Shown here one piece after another: positions 5,694 to 7,466 of a stretch of DNA of 7,466 nt; within the stretch, counting starts at the first letter, position 1; every line of letters starts with the position of its first letter. This DNA comes from DATDOR01 sp035512695 (GTDB lineage: Bacteria > Chloroflexota > Anaerolineae > Anaerolineales > JABWBV01). The notes beneath the pieces were generated by a model, which made no database searches, had not been told where the DNA came from, and worked only from the letters and a program-made list of their open reading frames with translations. Position numbers and translations under genes: made by a program. The stretch covers positions 1 to 7,466 of the forward strand of contig DATKDL010000166.1 in assembly GCA_035512695.1 (NCBI GenBank), in the 5' to 3' direction.

Positions 5694-5705
5694 TGTTTTC
5701 CTGCA

Positions 5706-5722
5706 TATAATCGGGCTATAAT
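5706..5722 (+). promoter_or_regulatory. Tandem consensus -10 boxes (TATAAT twice)
   Basis: Perfect TATAAT hexamers occur at 5706-5711 and 5717-5722, 11 bp apart and just after the membrane-protein stop codon. No good -35 is correctly placed: TTGATG at 5690-5695 is 21 bp from the second box and 10 bp from the first. Transcription would start near 5718 or 5729 and give a leader of roughly 125-135 nt ahead of the PPOX-like gene. The paired boxes make a promoter likely in this GC-rich setting. Confidence 0.5.
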
Positions 5723-5810
5723 GCCGGCGGGCTTTCTTCCTTTTTTGCCCGGAACAAAGCGATGCGCGTTCGAACCGGCATCAAATCCGAATGCCGACCT
5801 GGAAAACGAC

Positions 5811-5845
5811 GTCCCCGGCAACCCGTGACACGGCTTGCCGGGGAC
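5811..5845. other. Strong hairpin in the leader of the PPOX-like gene
   Basis: GTCCCCGGCAA (5811-5821) and TTGCCGGGGAC (5835-5845) are perfectly complementary. After one C-C mismatch, CCGTG and CACGG (5823-5827, 5829-5833) can pair above them. No T run follows. The 3' arm ends 8 nt before the ATG at 5854 and includes GGGGA, the only purine-rich candidate for a ribosome-binding site, so the structure could mask translation initiation. A smaller stem, CGGCAT/ATGCCG, lies just upstream at 5776-5796. I do not recognise a known riboswitch class. Confidence 0.65.
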
Positions 5846-5853
5846 GCGAGAGA

Positions 5854-6306
5854 ATGAGAGACCTCACGATGCAGCTTCCCCCAGAAATCCGAGCGCTTAT
5901 CGAATCCGGTAGCCCCGCGCACCTGGTCACCCTCAACGGTGACGGCAGCCCGCAGGTCACCCTGGTCTGGATCGGTCTGGAGGGGGACGAGATCGTCTCC
6001 GGGCACATACCCAGGAATAAGAAAGTACGAAATATCGAACGGGATCCCCGGGTGGTGCTCTCGCTCCAGGCGGATACGAAGAGCGCCCTGGGGCTGACCG
6101 AGTATGCCGTGCTTTACGGCCGGGCCCGGATCCAGGAGGGCGGTGCGCCGGAGCTGCTGCAGCGGCTGGCGGAGGTGTACATCGGTCCCGGTGTGAAATT
6201 CCCGCCGATGGAGAACCCGCTGCCCGGGTACGTCACGCGCATCCGGGTGGAGCGGGTCGGGGGAGTGGGGACATGGATGGACCGAAAACCTTCGAAGTCA
6301 TCCTGA
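5854..6306 (+). CDS. PPOX-class split-barrel flavin/F420-binding protein (Rv1155-like)
   Basis: The 150-residue protein fits the pyridoxamine-5'-phosphate-oxidase-like split beta-barrel family, in particular the F420-dependent Rv1155 type. It has LPPEIRALIESGSPAHLVTL (8-27), NGDGSPQVTLVW (28-39) as the first strand pair, then NKKVRNIERDPRVVLSL (55-71), whose basic residues contact the cofactor phosphate in relatives, then the strand YAVLYGRARI. Known relatives reduce or oxidise small substrates with F420 or FMN; the substrate here is unknown. The start is uncertain: ATG 5854 (MRDLTMQLPPE) and ATG 5869 (MQLPPE) both fit the fold, while ATG 5791 would translate the hairpin at 5811-5845 into a non-family extension. 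No strong ribosome-binding site is seen. The gene has its own probable promoter and stands alone, convergent with arcC. Confidence 0.86.
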   Translation: MRDLTMQLPPEIRALIESGSPAHLVTLNGDGSPQVTLVWIGLEGDEIVSGHIPRNKKVRNIERDPRVVLSLQADTKSALGLTEYAVLYGRARIQEGGAPELLQRLAEVYIGPGVKFPPMENPLPGYVTRIRVERVGGVGTWMDRKPSKSS

Positions 6307-6352
6307 TTTAGCGGTGGAACACTGGCAGATCGATCTACCGGATCGTGACCCC

Positions 6353-6397
6353 ATCGAGACCCTAAGGGTTCCAAAAGATCGAGACCCTGAGGGTCCC
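6353..6397. repeat. Two 20-bp direct repeats, each palindromic, between convergent genes
   Basis: ATCGAGACCCTAAGGGTTCC (6353-6372) and ATCGAGACCCTGAGGGTCCC (6378-6397) differ at three positions and are separated by AAAAG. Each has a palindromic core (ACCCT-A-AGGGT; GACCCT-G-AGGGTC). Alternatively the first core can pair with the second (GACCCTAAGGG with CCCTGAGGGTC, one mismatch) as a larger hairpin. The 122-bp interval lies between the 3' ends of the PPOX-like gene and arcC, so a bidirectional termination role is possible. A clear T run is missing on the plus side; on the minus side TTTT follows the more upstream unit. Confidence 0.72.
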
Positions 6398-6428
6398 CTA
6401 AACGCGATTTTCACCAGAGACAGGAATG

Positions 6429-7379
6429 TCATGGACGGAATCGAGTTCCGGTCTCATTGAGGAGAGCACGGCCGATATTCTCGGGGTTTGTGATCAGGCC
6501 CTCTGAACCGCCGTTCTCCAGAAAATCCAGGATGGCTTCCACTTTCGGACCCATGCTCCCTGCCGCGAAATGTCCCTGGGAAATGTATTCCTTTGTCTGG
6601 CGGATGTCCAACTGATCCAGCCATTCTTCCTCCGGCTGGTTGAAGTGAACGGCGACCTTTTCCACCCCCGTTGAGATTAAGAACAAATCCGCTTTCAGCT
6701 TTTGCGCCAGCAGGCTGGACGCAAAGTCCTTATCGATCACAGCTTCGACACCGACAAGGTCTCCCGATTCATCCCGAACCACCGGTATGCCGCCGCCGCC
6801 GCACGCCACTACGATATTCCCGGTATCCACCAGGGCGTGGATCGCCTCCAGGGGGATGATTTTCCGGGGCCTGGGTGAAGGCACCACGCGCCGCCAGCCT
6901 CGGCCCGCATCCTCGCGCACGATCCAGTTTTGTTCGGCTGCGATGCTTCTGGCATATTCTTCATCCATAAAAGACCCGATCGGCTTGCTCGGTGATGCGA
7001 AGGCCGGGTCCGTCGATTCCACCTCAACCATGGTCACGACAGGAACCACGCTCCTGTTCAGACCGCGGTGACCCAGCTCATTGATCAGGGCTTTCTGGAA
7101 CATATAACCGATCGCGCCCTGGGTATCCGCGCCGGCATAGTCCATCGGGATCGGGGCGACCTGGCCCAGCGCAATCTCTGATCTTCTCAGGATAAAGCCG
7201 ACCTGGGGCCCGTTGCCGTGCGTGATCACGACATTCCAGCCCTGGACGATCATGTCCGCGATATAGCGGCAGGTGATTCTGGCAGCTTCGTACTGGTCTG
7301 GAATGGCATTGCGGGCGTTGTCCAGAATCAGCGAATTTCCACCGACGGCGACAACGGCGGTCTTGTTTTGAATCTGCAT
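6429..7379 (-). CDS. arcC: Carbamate kinase
   Basis: The 316-residue protein is a full-length carbamate kinase of the amino-acid-kinase fold, which catalyses reversible phosphate transfer between carbamoyl phosphate and ADP, yielding ATP and carbamate in fermentative arginine or purine breakdown. Visible family motifs are VAVGGNSL near the N-terminus, VITHGNGPQVG, the DTQGAIGYMFQ segment, VVPSPRPRKI, VACGGGGIPV, the VIDKDFASSLLA nucleotide-site motif, LISTGVEKVAV, and GSMGPKVEAI close to the C-terminus. Length and motif order match the family and nothing appears broken. AAGGAA lies 6 nt before the ATG at 7379. No arcA or arcB is seen in the window; partners could lie beyond the end, upstream of this gene, across the palindromic repeat. 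It is cytoplasmic. Regulation is not visible apart from the repeat at 7403-7466 in its leader region. Confidence 0.96.
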   Translation of the reverse strand: MQIQNKTAVVAVGGNSLILDNARNAIPDQYEAARITCRYIADMIVQGWNVVITHGNGPQVGFILRRSEIALGQVAPIPMDYAGADTQGAIGYMFQKALINELGHRGLNRSVVPVVTMVEVESTDPAFASPSKPIGSFMDEEYARSIAAEQNWIVREDAGRGWRRVVPSPRPRKIIPLEAIHALVDTGNIVVACGGGGIPVVRDESGDLVGVEAVIDKDFASSLLAQKLKADLFLISTGVEKVAVHFNQPEEEWLDQLDIRQTKEYISQGHFAAGSMGPKVEAILDFLENGGSEGLITNPENIGRALLNETGTRFRP

Positions 7380-7402
7380 ATAGGATTCCTTTTTTAGACC
7401 CT

Positions 7403-7466
7403 ATCCGAAAATTGGGGCGGCGATTTTGGGGCGTGCGCCGGGGTAAACGGCGCACGCCCCCAAAAT
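7403..7466. repeat. Palindromic repeat element, copy 2 (cut by window end)
   Basis: ATCCGAAAATT (7403-7413), then GGGGCGGCGATTTTGGGG (7414-7431), matches the right half of copy 1 read on the minus strand. The inner stem 7423-7440 pairs with 7448-7466 around the loop GGGTAAA, with one extra C in the right arm. The stem interior (CGTGCGCCG / CGGCGCACG) differs from that of copy 1 (CGGCTG / CAGCCG), yet both are self-complementary. The second outer arm is beyond the window. It ends about 23 bp upstream of the arcC start codon, a position comparable to that of copy 1 before the oxidoreductase. Confidence 0.78.

Noticed and set aside
5723..5752. Possible rho-independent terminator (CGGGC, T-rich tract, GCCCG)
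   Set aside because: The T-rich tract is inside the loop rather than after the stem, and the stem is only 5 bp.
5761..5796. tRNA-like T-loop (GTTCGAAC) flanked by GATGC/GCATC
   Set aside because: There is no acceptor, D or anticodon arm around it and the stem next to the loop does not pair properly; it is a chance palindrome or part of the leader structure.
5791..5853. ATG at 5791 as start of the PPOX-like protein
   Set aside because: The added 21 residues are translated from two hairpin sequences and do not fit the family N-terminus.

Overview
The window looks like chromosomal sequence from a GC-rich bacterium. The style of the proteins (short XRE regulator behind a small membrane gene, ECF sigma/ZAS anti-sigma pair followed by a polytopic membrane protein, F420/FMN split-barrel protein, orphan carbamate kinase) suggests Chloroflexota, perhaps an Anaerolineae-type lineage. 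This is an impression from protein character only; there is no rRNA or marker gene here to prove it.

Layout. Bases 1-1167 (minus strand) carry the start of an XRE-type HTH regulator preceded, 1 bp away, by an MDR-family zinc-independent oxidoreductase. The C-terminal 28 residues of the oxidoreductase look like the end of an unrelated small membrane protein. Bases 1168-1357 form a divergent control region. It holds an 86-bp palindromic repeat and a consensus sigma-70 promoter that coincides with two overlapping TetR-type operators. Bases 1358-3103 (plus) form a two-gene operon, a TetR regulator and an alpha/beta hydrolase, probably a self-regulated detoxification or degradation unit that may also control the divergent oxidoreductase. 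Bases 3104-3315 have no intact gene but hold what looks like the 3' remnant of an SRPBCC-type gene on the minus strand.

Bases 3316-5693 (plus) are an envelope-signalling operon: ECF sigma factor, overlapping zinc-finger anti-sigma factor with two membrane segments, a 24-bp inter-cistronic hairpin, then a polytopic membrane protein. Bases 5694-5853 are a leader with two consensus -10 boxes and a strong hairpin, followed by a PPOX/F420-type split-barrel protein (5854-6306). Bases 6307-6428, between convergent genes, contain two copies of a 20-bp palindromic unit. Bases 6429-7379 (minus) encode a complete carbamate kinase (arcC).

The most unusual non-coding signal is a pair of related hairpin elements at 1184-1269 and 7403-7466 (the second cut by the window end). 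They share outer arms, but their inner stem sequences differ and are nevertheless self-complementary in each copy. Both sit just upstream of a minus-strand gene (oxidoreductase and arcC). This points to a dispersed palindromic element family. No CRISPR array, tRNA, rRNA or insertion-sequence transposase was found.
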